Source: G963667915 sp965197385 (GTDB lineage Bacteria > Acidobacteriota > Vicinamibacteria > Vicinamibacterales > UBA823). From it: a stretch of 64,000 nucleotides of DNA. The notes beneath the pieces are model-generated. The model made no database searches. It was not told where the DNA came from and saw nothing but the letters and a program-made list of their open reading frames with translations. The first letter of the stretch is position 1. Each line of letters begins with the position of its first letter. Made by a program: the position numbers and the translations under genes. The stretch spans positions 248,001 to 312,000 of the forward strand of contig CBDANA010000006.1 in NCBI GenBank assembly GCA_965197385.1, in the 5' to 3' direction. Positions 63,989 to 64,000 of the stretch are shown piece after piece.

Positions 63989-64000
63989 CTAGCAGCCCGT
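63989..64000. repeat. Start of another MITE-like copy at the window edge
   Basis: CTAG then CAGCCCGT matches the left end of the family; it is cut by the window end. It lies just upstream of lon. Confidence 0.5.

Overview
The window is GC-rich double-stranded bacterial chromosome with housekeeping operons and several accessory or decaying patches. It encodes an outer-membrane lipoprotein/peptidoglycan lifestyle (lgt, lspA, rodA, PBP2, mreBCD), a Calx-beta autotransporter-like surface protein, an ECF sigma/anti-sigma/DUF4097 operon, a TolB-type propeller fragment and a bacillithiol-type reductase. Together these fit a Gram-negative Acidobacteriota, perhaps Vicinamibacteria; that placement is inference from gene content, since no rRNA or tRNA gene was found.

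Layout. 1-10.4 kb is accessory: an IS3-family element cut by the window edge, a frameshifted integrase-core transposase, a 1401-residue Calx-beta/beta-barrel protein, an N-terminally truncated gene ending in a second, broken IS3 copy, a P4-type integrase and a propeller fragment. 10.5-16.7 kb holds a 5'-3' exonuclease, lipA, a family 5 uracil-DNA glycosylase, a MoxR-like ATPase with its VWA partner, and a LON-domain protein. 16.8-25.5 kb holds a YpdA-like reductase, a secreted protein bracketed by MITE-like repeats, folE, hbd, an isopropylmalate-dehydrogenase-like gene with an internal stop, a thiolase, and trkA-trkH. 25.6-35.8 kb holds a broken PilZ gene, small hydrolases, tsaD, mtnA and a nucleoside salvage cluster (PNP with internal deletion, nupC, pyrimidine phosphorylase). 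35.9-38.2 kb is an ECF sigma/anti-sigma/DUF4097 operon carrying a lesion in every gene. 38.2-46.1 kb is the cell-shape cluster rng-rodA-mrdA-mreD-mreC-mreB. 46.2-56.2 kb holds a GGDEF protein, ppiD, two near-identical IS5-family elements, an acetyltransferase and a two-subunit M16 peptidase, one subunit split by IS5. 56.3-64 kb is ileS-lspA-lgt-rluD, convergent with lon.

The most distinctive signals are non-coding or degenerative: (i) a MITE-like family with 18-bp ends and CTAA/CTAG flanks whose ends resemble the resident IS5 ends, one copy of which supplies the start codon and first codons of a secreted protein; (ii) 7-bp tandem arrays, three of them closed by an inverted arm, in four convergent intergenic spacers; (iii) at least eight genes with stops, deletions, frameshifts or IS insertions; (iv) seven Calx-beta repeats at exactly 324-bp spacing. 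I did not find a clear new defence or biosynthetic system.
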